Source: an uncultured Bacteroidales bacterium (GTDB taxonomy: Bacteria > Bacteroidota > Bacteroidia > Bacteroidales > GWA2-32-17). Taken from it: a stretch of DNA of 52,078 nt. Of the stretch, positions 1-9,013 are shown in pieces (position 1 is the first letter of the stretch; the number at the start of each line of letters is the position of its first letter). Both the position numbers and the translations under genes were made by a program. The notes under the pieces were generated by a model. It was not told the origin of the DNA, searched no databases, and was given only the letters and a program-made list of their open reading frames with translations. The stretch lies in assembly GCA_937960415.1 (NCBI GenBank), contig CALGPK010000029.1, positions 1 to 52,078 on the forward strand, written 5' to 3'.

Positions 1-2
1 AA

Positions 3-1880
3 GATTATCGCCGTATTGGTTTTATGTCGGGTTTAGAAGTACACCAACAACTAAAAACCAAAGAAAAGCTTTTTTGTAATTGTCCTGCGGGTATATATCA
101 GAAACCTGATGATTATGATGCCGAAATTATTCGTCACATGCGTCCAACCCTTAGCGAATTAGGTGAATATGATGGCACAGCTTTAATGGAGTTCAAGACA
201 CGAAAAGAAATTGTTTATCGTATAAAACACGAAACAGCATGTACTTACGAAATAGACGATACACCACCATTTAAAATAGACCGCGAAGCTCTTGATATTG
301 CTCTTGAAATAGCTATGCTTTGCAAACTTAATATTGTAGGCGAAGTACACATAACGCGTAAACAATATCTCGACGGTAGCATTCCTACCGGATTCCAGCG
401 TACAGCCATTTTAGGTGTCGAAGGCGAACTGGAATTACCCAATCGGAAGGTGCGGTTAATTCAATTGAGCATCGAAGAAGATTCTTGCCGCGAAGTGAGC
501 GACATTGGACATCGCCGGGTTTATATGACCGACCGACTGGGTATGCCACTCATCGAAACGGTTACCTATCCAGATATGCGTACTCCCGACGAAGTTAAGG
601 AAGTGGCCGAACACATCCGCTTCTTGAATCGCAGTACCGGTAAAGTTCGTATAGGTATAGGTTCATCGCGACAGGATGTTAATGTTAGCTGCAAAGGCGG
701 TACACGGGTTGAAATAAAAGGGGTTTCGCACAACAAGTGGATTCCTGAACTTACTCACAATGAGTGTTTTCGCCAGTGGGCATTATTACATATTCGTGAA
801 AAATTACTTAAACGCATTTCCAATGTTGATAATTGGACGTTTGAAGCTCGCAAAATCAACGCCCAACAATGTCGTTTTACCTATCGTCCTATTATCGAAG
901 CTATTAAAAATAATTTTACCATTTATGCCGTTAAATTACCTTATTTTCGGGGTATTTTATCGCATTTTACACAACCCGGACGTTGTTTTGCTCACGAAAT
1001 AAGCGAAAGATTAAAAGTGATTGCCTGTTTGGAACAACCTAATATGATTTCAGACGAAGACATAGAACTGCAAAAATATAGCGAAGAATTTGAGTCTGTT
1101 TATTCTTTATTTAATCATTCTGAACACGATGCATATTTGCTGTTTTGGGGACCTGATGATGATATGAAAACTGCTCTTGAAACCATTGAAGAGCGATGCA
1201 GACTGGCATTTAAAGGTGTTCCCAACGAAACCCGAAAAGCTCTTTCGAACGGTATCACCATTTTCGAACGTGTATTACCCGGACCCGATCGCATGTATCC
1301 CGATACCGATTCGGCGCCTATACCACTTTCGAACGAATACCTTGAGCAAATAGCTCAACGATTGCCAGTTTCGTTAAATAAACGATATCAACAATTGGTA
1401 GAATGGAATATTCCGAAAGACGCTTTTACATACATCCTAAGAAATAATCTTGTCCCTTTAATCGAAAAAATACATAATGAGTTAAACATATCACCTCGAT
1501 TTGTTGCTACGTTACTGGCACATCGATTGAAAAACATTCAGGGAAAATTCAAAGCAAAAACATCATTTCAATATGAACAAATATTCGATTTATTTAAGTT
1601 TATTAAAGAGAATCGATACGAATTGTCATTGGCTACTGTAGTTTTGAAAGAAATGTATCTGCATCCAGAAATGGATTTCGACAGCATACTGCATAGTATT
1701 AAGTTTCAACGAAAAAATAAAGACGAAATAATTAGTTTTGTTCACTTGCTACAAACAAAGTTCGTTCCCAAACATCCGAAAAAAGCCCATTTAAAACGAA
1801 ACTGGATTATGGGAAAAATACGACCACAAGCTTTAGGTAATGTCAACTTAAAAGAGATTTACGAATTAATTGAAGCATAA
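3..1880 (+). CDS. gatE: Glu-tRNA(Gln) amidotransferase subunit E (GatE), 5' end outside window
   Basis: GatE is the kinase/transamidase subunit of the archaeal-type GatDE complex. It phosphorylates mischarged Glu-tRNA(Gln) and amidates it to Gln-tRNA(Gln) with ammonia from GatD. The N-terminus carries the GatB/GatE signature SGLEVHQQL followed by KLFCNCP. The protein has more than 618 residues, the length expected of GatE with its inserted AspRS-like domain, whereas GatB is near 480. The C-terminal part resembles the tRNA-binding helical/YqeY-like tail. The first ATG in the window is at 24, but the frame is open to the left edge and the upstream codons read DYRRIGF, which fits the conserved residues just before the signature, so the true start probably lies outside. 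The gene is followed 3 nt later by gatD. The family call is strong; the unusual point is that GatDE is normally archaeal. Confidence 0.92.
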   Translation, partial: DYRRIGFMSGLEVHQQLKTKEKLFCNCPAGIYQKPDDYDAEIIRHMRPTLSELGEYDGTALMEFKTRKEIVYRIKHETACTYEIDDTPPFKIDREALDIALEIAMLCKLNIVGEVHITRKQYLDGSIPTGFQRTAILGVEGELELPNRKVRLIQLSIEEDSCREVSDIGHRRVYMTDRLGMPLIETVTYPDMRTPDEVKEVAEHIRFLNRSTGKVRIGIGSSRQDVNVSCKGGTRVEIKGVSHNKWIPELTHNECFRQWALLHIREKLLKRISNVDNWTFEARKINAQQCRFTYRPIIEAIKNNFTIYAVKLPYFRGILSHFTQPGRCFAHEISERLKVIACLEQPNMISDEDIELQKYSEEFESVYSLFNHSEHDAYLLFWGPDDDMKTALETIEERCRLAFKGVPNETRKALSNGITIFERVLPGPDRMYPDTDSAPIPLSNEYLEQIAQRLPVSLNKRYQQLVEWNIPKDAFTYILRNNLVPLIEKIHNELNISPRFVATLLAHRLKNIQGKFKAKTSFQYEQIFDLFKFIKENRYELSLATVVLKEMYLHPEMDFDSILHSIKFQRKNKDEIISFVHLLQTKFVPKHPKKAHLKRNWIMGKIRPQALGNVNLKEIYELIEA

Positions 1881-1883
1881 TTT

Positions 1884-3272
1884 ATGGCAGAAGATATTTT
1901 TAAAGGATATAAAGGCAAAGCTCTTGAGTTGTTAAAAACATTTCAAGTACGCGTTTGGGGTCAAGCAATTATAAAAACCCTTCGCGGCGAATTTAAAGGG
2001 ACCATTTTGCCCAGAGCCGAAAACGACGACGATATGCACATTGTGGTTAAAGTGGCAACCGGTTACAATATCGGCATCGATGTTAGTACCATTATCAGTA
2101 TGGAAGAGGTTGGCTATAAAGAAGCACATTATAAGATACCCGAGAAGGAATTCCCGATAAACCCCAGAAATCCAAATGTTAAGCTGTTTGGGACAGGTGG
2201 AACTATTGCCTCGCGTCTCGATTACAGAACGGGAGCAGTTATTCCAGCTTTTTCTCCCGGCGAATTGTATGGTGCAGTTCCTGAATTAGCCGATATTTGC
2301 AACATTTCTACCGAAAAGCTTTTTGCCGTATTTAGTGAAAACATGGGACCAGAGCAATATAAAAAATTAGCAATTGCTATTGGCAAAGAAATAGAAAACG
2401 GTATCGATGGTGTTATTATTGGACATGGAACCGATACACTTAGCCATACCGCAGCCGCATTAACATTTATGGTACAAAATCCACCGGTACCTATTGTTTT
2501 AGTAGGTTCACAGCGATCGAGCGACCGACCATCGTCCGATGCCGCACTCAATCTTATTCATGCTGCTATTGCTGCCGGACATGGCGACATTGCCGAAGTT
2601 ATGGTTTGTATGTTCGGTCCTACAAGCGACGAATACGGTTTTTTACATCGCGGTACAAGAGTCAGAAAAATGCACTCATCGTATCGTTCAACATTTCGCA
2701 CACTGAGCGACACTCCGCTGGCTACTGTATCGAGAAAGGATGGCGTTAAACCCATTAAAAAAGAATACAATCATCGTCGAAAGGACAGAAATGTTATTAT
2801 AAAGCCTTACTTCGAAGAAAAAGTAAGTCTGGTATATTATTATCCTAATATGCAGCCCGATATTATTGATTCACTAGTAGATAATGGCTATCGGGGCATT
2901 GTAATTGCGGGCACCGGACTGGGACACGTCAATAAACCATTGTATCCGGCTATTGAACGGGCTACCAAAAAAGGTGTACATATTTACATGACGGTTCAAA
3001 CCTTGTATGGTTTTTGTCACATGTACGTTTACGATACCGGCAGGGATTTAATGGCTAAGGGTATTGTACCAGCCGAAAATATGTTACCCGAAACCGCCTA
3101 CATCAAATTGGGTTGGGTATTAGGTCAAACCGACGACCGCGAAGAAGTTAAACGTCTTATGCTTACACCTATTAACGACGAGATAACGCGTCGCGAACCA
3201 TATAATGGTTATCTGGTATATCAGGGTGGTGTACCCGAAGTAGAAGAATTCTTACGTAAATTTCACAAATAG
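1884..3272 (+). CDS. gatD: Glu-tRNA(Gln) amidotransferase subunit D (GatD), asparaginase-like
   Basis: GatD is the glutaminase subunit that releases ammonia from glutamine for GatE. The roughly 85-residue N-terminal domain (GatD-type beta barrel) is followed by an L-asparaginase-like domain. Visible motifs are the first catalytic Thr in GTGGTIAS, the GatD-typical DYRTGAV after it, the Thr-Asp pair in GHGTDTLSHTAAA, and the catalytic Lys in RVRKMHSS. At 462 residues it is longer than plain asparaginases (about 330) and has the usual GatD length. The ATG lies 3 nt after gatE, so the pair is probably translated together. A simple type I asparaginase is excluded by the N-terminal domain, the DYRTGAV motif and the gatE neighbour. 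Confidence 0.92.
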   Translation: MAEDIFKGYKGKALELLKTFQVRVWGQAIIKTLRGEFKGTILPRAENDDDMHIVVKVATGYNIGIDVSTIISMEEVGYKEAHYKIPEKEFPINPRNPNVKLFGTGGTIASRLDYRTGAVIPAFSPGELYGAVPELADICNISTEKLFAVFSENMGPEQYKKLAIAIGKEIENGIDGVIIGHGTDTLSHTAAALTFMVQNPPVPIVLVGSQRSSDRPSSDAALNLIHAAIAAGHGDIAEVMVCMFGPTSDEYGFLHRGTRVRKMHSSYRSTFRTLSDTPLATVSRKDGVKPIKKEYNHRRKDRNVIIKPYFEEKVSLVYYYPNMQPDIIDSLVDNGYRGIVIAGTGLGHVNKPLYPAIERATKKGVHIYMTVQTLYGFCHMYVYDTGRDLMAKGIVPAENMLPETAYIKLGWVLGQTDDREEVKRLMLTPINDEITRREPYNGYLVYQGGVPEVEEFLRKFHK

Positions 3273-3898
3273 TGGATTGGTTACCGGTACTTGGTCAGTT
3301 GTTTTCGCAAAAATTACCCGGGTGGGATGCACATAAGCATATGTGTCCGCCTTATCGCAACGAACAACTTGAGCTTTTTGCCTCTTATCGGCACAAAGCT
3401 TCGGTAGGTATTATTCTTACTGCCAAAAACAATGAACTTTACGTTATTTTTATTGAACGAACTAACGATGGCAAGGCACATAGTGGTCAAATAGCTTTTC
3501 CAGGAGGAAAAATAGATTTTAACGATACTTCGGCTCTGGAAACTGCTTATCGAGAAGTTTTTGAAGAAATCGGAATCGATAAACAGCATCTGCTTTTTAT
3601 TCGAGAAATAACGAGTTTATATATACCGGTAAGTCAGTTTCTGGTATATCCCTTTGTTTTTTTTTGCCAACAATTGCCTAACCTGCTTGTAAACCCACAC
3701 GAAATTCAGCACATATACATATACCCTGTTCAAGCTTTTTATCGTCCAGAAGTTTGTACATTTACTACATTATTGTTTAACGATAAACCATACACAGTTC
3801 CATGTTTTAAAATAGAGAATATTATTATTTGGGGTGCCACGGCAATGATTTGGAATGAATGTCTAACACTTATAAAACCGCTTTATTATCATGAGTAA
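3272..3898 (+). CDS. NUDIX hydrolase, CoA-pyrophosphatase-like
   Basis: This is a 208-residue NUDIX hydrolase. The Nudix box begins FPGGKIDF and ends REVFEEIGI around residues 70-95. The spacing has one extra residue and Asp in place of the first Glu, the pattern seen in the NudL/YeaB CoA-diphosphatase-like branch, so a nucleoside-diphosphate-X substrate such as CoA is likely but not proven. The N-terminal stretch with LPGWDAH and PPYR is typical of Bacteroidota members. The start is a GTG whose first base is the last base of the gatD stop codon, and the end overlaps rlmD by 8 bp, so the gene sits inside a translationally coupled operon. No better ATG start preserves the conserved N-terminus. 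Confidence 0.85.
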   Translation: MDWLPVLGQLFSQKLPGWDAHKHMCPPYRNEQLELFASYRHKASVGIILTAKNNELYVIFIERTNDGKAHSGQIAFPGGKIDFNDTSALETAYREVFEEIGIDKQHLLFIREITSLYIPVSQFLVYPFVFFCQQLPNLLVNPHEIQHIYIYPVQAFYRPEVCTFTTLLFNDKPYTVPCFKIENIIIWGATAMIWNECLTLIKPLYYHE

Positions 3899-5279
3899 AA
3901 CCTCATTGCACGGTAAAATTTTTGAAGCCGAAATTATTGACGCTACTGTCGAAGGAAAAGGAATAGCACGAATAGAAGATAAGGTTTTCTTTGTAAGCAA
4001 TGCTATTCCTGGCGATAGAGTTTCTTTTAGCGTTGTTTCTAAAAAAAGAAGATATTTCGAAGCCGATTTGGTTGAAATTTTAAAACCTTCTGAATTCAGA
4101 GAAAAACCACGATGTAAGCATTTTGGTATTTGCGGTGGTTGTAAATGGCAACACATGCAATACCGTGCACAACTTCAGTTTAAAGAAAAACAGGTTAAAG
4201 ACCAGTTTGAGCGTCTTGGAAAAATTTTTGCCCCCAGCTCTTCTATTCAAGCAAGCCCCAATACTTTTTTTTATCGCAATAAGCTCGAATTTACCTTTTC
4301 TACCAACAAATGGTTTGTCAACGAAAACGACAACAATCAACCTGTGTTAGGCTTTCATATCCCGGGCAGATTTGATAAAGTGCTCAATATTGAAGAATGT
4401 TTCTTGCAGGCAGAACCATCGAATAGTATCCGAAACTTAGTTAAAGACTTAGCTCTTGAAGCAAATATCTCATTTTACAACTCTCGAACACACGAGGGAG
4501 TGCTTCGAAATTTAATTGTACGAAATACTTCAAGGGATGAATGGATGGTTGTTTTATCTATGACAACCTATTTATCCGAATTTATCGAAAATCTGTCAAA
4601 CAAATTTCAGCATCTGTTTCCACAAATTAAATCATTTTACGTTGCCATTAATCAAAAACGAAATGATACATTAGAAAACGTAGAGTTGTTGCTTATTTAT
4701 GGTAAACAGAAATTGGAAGAATATATTTTGGGATACAAATTTTTAGTCAGTCCCAGAGCCTTTATGCAAATCAACATACCTCAAACCGAAAATCTTTATT
4801 CAAAAATTATCGAATGGGCTCAATTTTCAGGTAATGAGATAGTTTACGACCTATATTGTGGCATTGGAACCATTGGCATAATTGTAGCTCCGCATGTTCG
4901 TCATGTAACAGGTATAGAGTATGTTCAGGATGCTGTAAATGATGCACAAGAAAATGCCAATTTAAATTGGAGAAATAATACAACATTTATAGCCGGTGAT
5001 GTAAAAGAAGTGCTTAAAAGCATTAAAATACATTATAAACCAGATGTAGTTATACTTGATCCACCTCGTTCGGGGATTCATGTCGATGTAATCAGCGAAT
5101 TGTTGCAATTAAAACCCGAAAAAATCATATATGTAAGTTGTAATGCCTCCACACAAGCTCGCGATATTCAGATGTTAAGCAGCCAATATAAGGTAGTTCA
5201 ATATCAACCTTTCGACATGTTTCCGCATACCAGCCATGTTGAAAATATGGCTTTGCTCAAATATTTTTCAACAAAATAA
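3891..5279 (+). CDS. rlmD: 23S rRNA (uracil-5-)-methyltransferase RlmD-like
   Basis: A 462-residue SAM-dependent RNA m5U methyltransferase of the RumA/TrmA family. The order is an N-terminal TRAM domain (about 1-65), a Fe-S cluster motif with cysteines in CKHFGICGGC plus a later Cys in IEECF, and the methyltransferase fold with YDLYCGIGTIGI (SAM binding), ILDPPRSG, and the nucleophile Cys in YVSCNASTQARD near the C-terminus. The target is probably a 23S rRNA uridine such as U1939 (E. coli numbering), inferred from family; U747-type (RlmC) specificity cannot be excluded. It overlaps the NUDIX gene by 8 bp and ends the gatE-gatD-NUDIX-rlmD operon. Confidence 0.88.
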   Translation: MSKTSLHGKIFEAEIIDATVEGKGIARIEDKVFFVSNAIPGDRVSFSVVSKKRRYFEADLVEILKPSEFREKPRCKHFGICGGCKWQHMQYRAQLQFKEKQVKDQFERLGKIFAPSSSIQASPNTFFYRNKLEFTFSTNKWFVNENDNNQPVLGFHIPGRFDKVLNIEECFLQAEPSNSIRNLVKDLALEANISFYNSRTHEGVLRNLIVRNTSRDEWMVVLSMTTYLSEFIENLSNKFQHLFPQIKSFYVAINQKRNDTLENVELLLIYGKQKLEEYILGYKFLVSPRAFMQINIPQTENLYSKIIEWAQFSGNEIVYDLYCGIGTIGIIVAPHVRHVTGIEYVQDAVNDAQENANLNWRNNTTFIAGDVKEVLKSIKIHYKPDVVILDPPRSGIHVDVISELLQLKPEKIIYVSCNASTQARDIQMLSSQYKVVQYQPFDMFPHTSHVENMALLKYFSTK

Positions 5280-5388
5280 TATTGCCTTAAACGACTTATA
5301 TCGCTGTTATTCTGAATGTTACAATTTTTTATTAACAGATATTTCTCTTAAAAAAAATTAATTCATTTATTCAATTATAAATATTCTA

Positions 5389-5396
5389 TACTTTTG
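5389..5396 (+). promoter_or_regulatory. Promoter -7 element (TACTTTTG)
   Basis: TACTTTTG matches the Bacteroidota TAnnTTTG -7 element exactly and lies 26 nt before the start codon at 5422. No clear TTG -33 element is visible 18-20 nt upstream; the region is A/T-rich. Confidence 0.6.
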
Positions 5397-5421
5397 CATA
5401 GATAACCAAAACATTTTAGTT

Positions 5422-6282
5422 ATGAAAAAATTAAGTATTTTATTTTCATTAATGTTTGTTGTAACATTATTGCTAAATGCACAGGAAGAACTTAAAAACA
5501 AAAAGGGAGAAATTATATTGCCCGAAGCAGGAGATTATGCAATAGGTATCGATGCATCGCCTATTTTCAATTTTTTCGGAAATTTTATTAAAATTAATCA
5601 AGTTGCGCCGTTTGCAGATCCAAGTTCATGGAATTTTGTAGACAATACCAATGCTATCTATGCAAAGTATTTTGTTGACAATCAAACTGCTTATCGTGCC
5701 GTTGTTCGAATAGGTGTTGTTAACACTTCCGATAAAGAATATGTTATTCAAGATGGACAAAGCGATCCATTGGTTGTTGTTGAAGACAAAGCCAGGTATT
5801 CTAATAAAAATATCATTTTAGGGGCTGGCATCGAAAAACGTCGTGGCAAAACCCGTTTGCAGGGTTTCTATGGTGGCGAAGCATTTTTAATGTTCGGTGG
5901 TTCATCGGCTAAATATGAATACGGAAATGCTTTTTCCAGTTCTAACACAACTCCATCTATGACAAATTTCAATCCTGCCGATCCCAACGTGTTAGCTCCC
6001 AGTGCTCGTATTTTATCGAAGAAAACTGGAGGCACTTTGGGCTTAGGAATTCGTGCTTTTGTTGGTGTAGAATACTTTATTTTGCCTAAGATATCGGTTG
6101 GTGGTGAATTTGGTTGGGGTTTAGAAATTAATGCACAGGGCGACGGAAAAACCGAAGTAGAAAGCTGGGATATAGCAAACAATACTGTTAAAAAAGTAGA
6201 AACCAAAGTTGGTGGTGGTGGTAGATTTGGTTTTGATACCGACAATTTTGGAGGTAATATTTATATGATGTTTCACTTCTAA
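5422..6282 (+). CDS. Outer-membrane beta-barrel protein (unknown function)
   Basis: A 286-residue protein with a cleavable signal peptide (KK start, hydrophobic core, cleavage likely after LLLNA before QEEL). The rest is rich in Gly, aromatic and alternating polar/hydrophobic strands and ends in a Phe after an aromatic strand (IYMMFHF), as outer-membrane barrels do. Phrases such as GAGIEKRRGKTRLQGFYGGE and LGLGIRAFVGVEYFILPKIS look like barrel hairpins. It has its own -7 box and is followed by a strong terminator, so it appears monocistronic. I do not recognise a named family and no substrate can be inferred. Confidence 0.7.
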   Translation: MKKLSILFSLMFVVTLLLNAQEELKNKKGEIILPEAGDYAIGIDASPIFNFFGNFIKINQVAPFADPSSWNFVDNTNAIYAKYFVDNQTAYRAVVRIGVVNTSDKEYVIQDGQSDPLVVVEDKARYSNKNIILGAGIEKRRGKTRLQGFYGGEAFLMFGGSSAKYEYGNAFSSSNTTPSMTNFNPADPNVLAPSARILSKKTGGTLGLGIRAFVGVEYFILPKISVGGEFGWGLEINAQGDGKTEVESWDIANNTVKKVETKVGGGGRFGFDTDNFGGNIYMMFHF

Positions 6283-6305
6283 AAAACATACAGTAATTTT
6301 TTTTC

Positions 6306-6336
6306 AAAAAGGCTGTCTATTTGGGCAGCCTTTTTT
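6306..6336 (+). terminator. Rho-independent terminator after the barrel gene
   Basis: A 7-bp stem GGCTGTC / GGCAGCC (one G-U pair) with loop TATTTG is flanked by A-rich sequence and followed by TTTTTT. It lies 24 nt after the stop at 6282. Confidence 0.85.
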
Positions 6337-6338
6337 AT

Positions 6339-6346
6339 TACCTTTG
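6339..6346 (+). promoter_or_regulatory. Promoter -7 element (TACCTTTG) of the lipoprotein gene
   Basis: TACCTTTG is an exact TAnnTTTG match placed only 7 nt before the ATG at 6354, directly behind the terminator T-run. A TTG at 6321-6323 inside the terminator arm could be a -33 element with a short 15-nt spacer. The leader would be very short or absent. Confidence 0.5.
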
Positions 6347-6353
6347 CCTGTAT

Positions 6354-7997
6354 ATGAAACTTTTTTGCTATATTCCGATTCTTTGGTTGTTGTTGCCATC
6401 ATGTGCCAGTCAATCGCCTTTATCGGGAGGCGATCGCGACAACGAGCCTCCGAAACTTATTAAAGCCAATCCACCACATCAAGCTACAAGTATTTACCCT
6501 AAACAACTCGATTTTGAATTCAATGAGTTTATTCAGCTGCGATCGCTCAATCAAAAATTACTGATTTCGCCGCCCTTAAAATACCCCGTTCAAATAAAAA
6601 TAAAACCTAAAGGTTTTTCGTTGATCATTCAGGATACATTGATAGACCAAACAACTTATCAGTTTTATTTTGCCGATGCTATTGTCGATCTAAACGAAGG
6701 TAATCCACTTAACAACTTTACGTATGTTTTTTCGACTGGAAATCAAATTGATTCAATTTCAATTAAAGGTCAAATACTCGATGCTATTTCATTAAAAGCC
6801 GAGTCGCAGTTTACAGTTTGTCTTTATTCCGATACATCCGATAGCGTCGTATTTAAAAAAAATCCCAGTTATATTACACGTACCAATAGCGATGGTTTTT
6901 TTACATTTAACTTTGTAAAAGAAGGTTTGTATAAGGTGGTTGCTTTTTCAGATAAAAACAACAATTATCGATTTGATCCGAATACCGAAAAAATTGCTTA
7001 CCTTGATACTCTTATTGATATAAAACAACATTGCGATAGTATTTATTTGTATTCTTTTTTGGAACACCGAATTAAACCATTTATAAAAAAAACCGAGCGC
7101 AAAGTTCCATATAAAGCAACCATTATATTTAACATTGCATTGGAAGAAGCACCAAAGATAGAGCACAGTACTGCCAGTATATATCAGAAAATTTTAAGCA
7201 AAAACAACGATACGTTGGAATTATTTTTTGCCGATTCTATTCAATTTCAAAAAGATTCAATATTTGTAGATATTACTTATCTTCGCTATGATAGTTTGCT
7301 CCGAAAAAGTTATGTTAAAGAAACAAAAGCACTGGTTTTAGAGACCTCAAAAGCAAAACATATTGAAACAAACAGAACAAGATATTATTTACCCATAAGA
7401 AATAACACATTAATTTCGTCTAAATCGCTTCTTTATATTCGTTTTTTTGAGCCGACTTTACTTACCAACCATCACATTTCGCTATGGTTACATATACGCG
7501 ATAGCATGTATCAGCAAATTCCAATAACGGTTGAATCAGATTCTACTAACCCTTTGCAATATAGCATTAACTGTTCGTTGCTAGACGGGAAGAAATATCG
7601 CTTAATATTAGATTTTTCAAACTTGCGTTCGTATTACTACAAACATTATTCTTCCGATACTATCGAATTTAGCACATACGAGAGAGAAAATTATGGTATG
7701 CTCAAATTAAGTTATCAATTGCCCGACGAAAATTCTTCTTATCTTTTTGAATTGCTAAACGATAAAAATCAGGTTTTGTACAGCTGGATTAATGAGTCAT
7801 CACGTCAAAAAATTATTGAGTATTTATTACCGGGCAATTATTCTATTCGTTGTATTAGAGACGATAATCGGAATGGCAAATGGGATAATGGTTTTTACAT
7901 ACTTAAACGTCAACCCGAAAAAGTTTACACATATCCCGAAACGCTTCAGTTACGTGCAAATTGGGATATGGAAATAAAGTGGGTATTAAATCAATAA
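6354..7997 (+). CDS. Lipoprotein with N-terminal bacterial Ig-like (Big_5) domain
   Basis: A 547-residue predicted lipoprotein. The signal peptide ends in a lipobox (LLLPSC, Cys about residue 18) followed by SQSPLSGGDRDNEPP, the start shared by many Bacteroidota Ig-like lipoproteins. Residues about 30-125 look like a Big_5/SbsA Ig-like domain (PPKLIKANP, DFEFNEFI, YVFSTG). Later parts resemble carboxypeptidase-regulatory-like folds with Ca-binding-like DKNNNYRFDPNTE and DDNRNGKWDNG segments. The ATG at 6354 is preferred because a longer upstream TTG start would fall inside the terminator hairpin and ahead of the promoter. It is convergent with fabH. The function is unknown; an outer-membrane-anchored periplasmic protein is likely. 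Confidence 0.75.
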   Translation: MKLFCYIPILWLLLPSCASQSPLSGGDRDNEPPKLIKANPPHQATSIYPKQLDFEFNEFIQLRSLNQKLLISPPLKYPVQIKIKPKGFSLIIQDTLIDQTTYQFYFADAIVDLNEGNPLNNFTYVFSTGNQIDSISIKGQILDAISLKAESQFTVCLYSDTSDSVVFKKNPSYITRTNSDGFFTFNFVKEGLYKVVAFSDKNNNYRFDPNTEKIAYLDTLIDIKQHCDSIYLYSFLEHRIKPFIKKTERKVPYKATIIFNIALEEAPKIEHSTASIYQKILSKNNDTLELFFADSIQFQKDSIFVDITYLRYDSLLRKSYVKETKALVLETSKAKHIETNRTRYYLPIRNNTLISSKSLLYIRFFEPTLLTNHHISLWLHIRDSMYQQIPITVESDSTNPLQYSINCSLLDGKKYRLILDFSNLRSYYYKHYSSDTIEFSTYERENYGMLKLSYQLPDENSSYLFELLNDKNQVLYSWINESSRQKIIEYLLPGNYSIRCIRDDNRNGKWDNGFYILKRQPEKVYTYPETLQLRANWDMEIKWVLNQ

Positions 7998-8009
7998 TTA
8001 AAAAAATGA

Positions 8010-9011
8010 TTATCTTTTTCCGTTGTAAGCCCATTTAAGGTATATAGCTCCCCAGGTAAAACCTGCTCCAAATGCGGCTAAAATGATATTATCGCCTTTT
8101 TTAAGGCGTGGTTCCCATTCGTGCAAGCAAAGTGGCAATGTTGCTGCAGTAGTATTTCCGAATCTTTCGATGTTAATCATTACTTGATCTTTGCTTATAC
8201 CCATGCGATTAGCAGTGGCTTCGATAATGCGCATATTGGCCTGATGTGGTACAAGCCATGCAAGATTTTCGGGTGTTATGTTGTTGCGTTTCATAATTTC
8301 TACGCTTACGTCTGCCATTTTCGAAACAGCCCATTTAAAAACGGCTTGACCTTCTTGATAAATAAAATGTTCGCGTGCTGCTACGGTTTCAAACGATGCT
8401 GGTTTTACCGACCCACCTGCTTTTTGGTGTAAATGTATCCTACCTACACCGTCCGATTGTAAAATTTCATCTATTATACCTACATCTTCTGTTGTGGGTT
8501 CGAGCAAAACGGCTCCAGCTCCATCACCAAAAATGGGGCATGTTGTTCGATCGGTATAATCGACAATAGATGACATTTTTTCGGCACCAACAACAACAAC
8601 TTTTTTATAACGTCCGCTTTCGACAAATTTACTGGCAGTAGATAACGCATACAAAAAACCACTACAACCAGCATTCAAATCGTAGCTAAAAGCATTCTTT
8701 ATTCCCAGCTTATCAGAAATTACATTGGCAGTTGCGGGGAATTGCATATCGGGTGTAACGGTTGCACAAATAAGTAAATCTACTTCTTCGGGATTGGTTT
8801 GTGTTTTTTCGAGCAATTGCTTCACAGCAGCTGCTCCCAAATCGCTTGTTCCCTTACCAGCTTCGCGAAGAATACGACGCTCTCGGATACCAATACGAGT
8901 CATAATCCACTCGTCGCTCGTATCAACCATTTTACTTATTTCTTCGTTGGTTAGAATATATTCGGGCAAACTTGCGCCAACACCTTTTATAGCTGCTCTA
9001 ATACGATTCAT
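8010..9011 (-). CDS. fabH: 3-oxoacyl-ACP synthase III (FabH)
   Basis: KAS III condenses acetyl-CoA or a branched acyl-CoA with malonyl-ACP to start fatty-acid synthesis in the cytosol. The 333 residues have the full length. The catalytic triad is visible: Cys in [12 protein letters not shown], His in [11 protein letters not shown] and Asn in [13 protein letters not shown]. The N-terminal [16 protein letters not shown] and GIRERRI motifs are typical of FabH. The start codon lies 2 nt after the plsX stop, in the conserved order yceD-rpmF-plsX-fabH, so it is probably cotranscribed with phospholipid synthesis. Nothing unusual is seen. Confidence 0.95.
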   Translation of the reverse strand: MNRIRAAIKGVGASLPEYILTNEEISKMVDTSDEWIMTRIGIRERRILREAGKGTSDLGAAAVKQLLEKTQTNPEEVDLLICATVTPDMQFPATANVISDKLGIKNAFSYDLNAGCSGFLYALSTASKFVESGRYKKVVVVGAEKMSSIVDYTDRTTCPIFGDGAGAVLLEPTTEDVGIIDEILQSDGVGRIHLHQKAGGSVKPASFETVAAREHFIYQEGQAVFKWAVSKMADVSVEIMKRNNITPENLAWLVPHQANMRIIEATANRMGISKDQVMINIERFGNTTAATLPLCLHEWEPRLKKGDNIILAAFGAGFTWGAIYLKWAYNGKR

Positions 9012-9013
9012 TA

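Noticed and set aside
2222-2551. Antisense open frame of 109 codons inside gatD
   Set aside because: It mirrors the strongly conserved gatD coding frame, has no promoter and no recognisable protein features.
1884-3272. Simple type I L-asparaginase
   Set aside because: The extra N-terminal domain, the DYRTGAV motif and the adjacent gatE identify GatD.
5868-6245. Antisense open frame of 125 codons inside the barrel gene
   Set aside because: Pro/Ser/Lys-rich product typical of the reverse strand of a Gly-rich gene; the sense gene has a signal peptide and terminal Phe.
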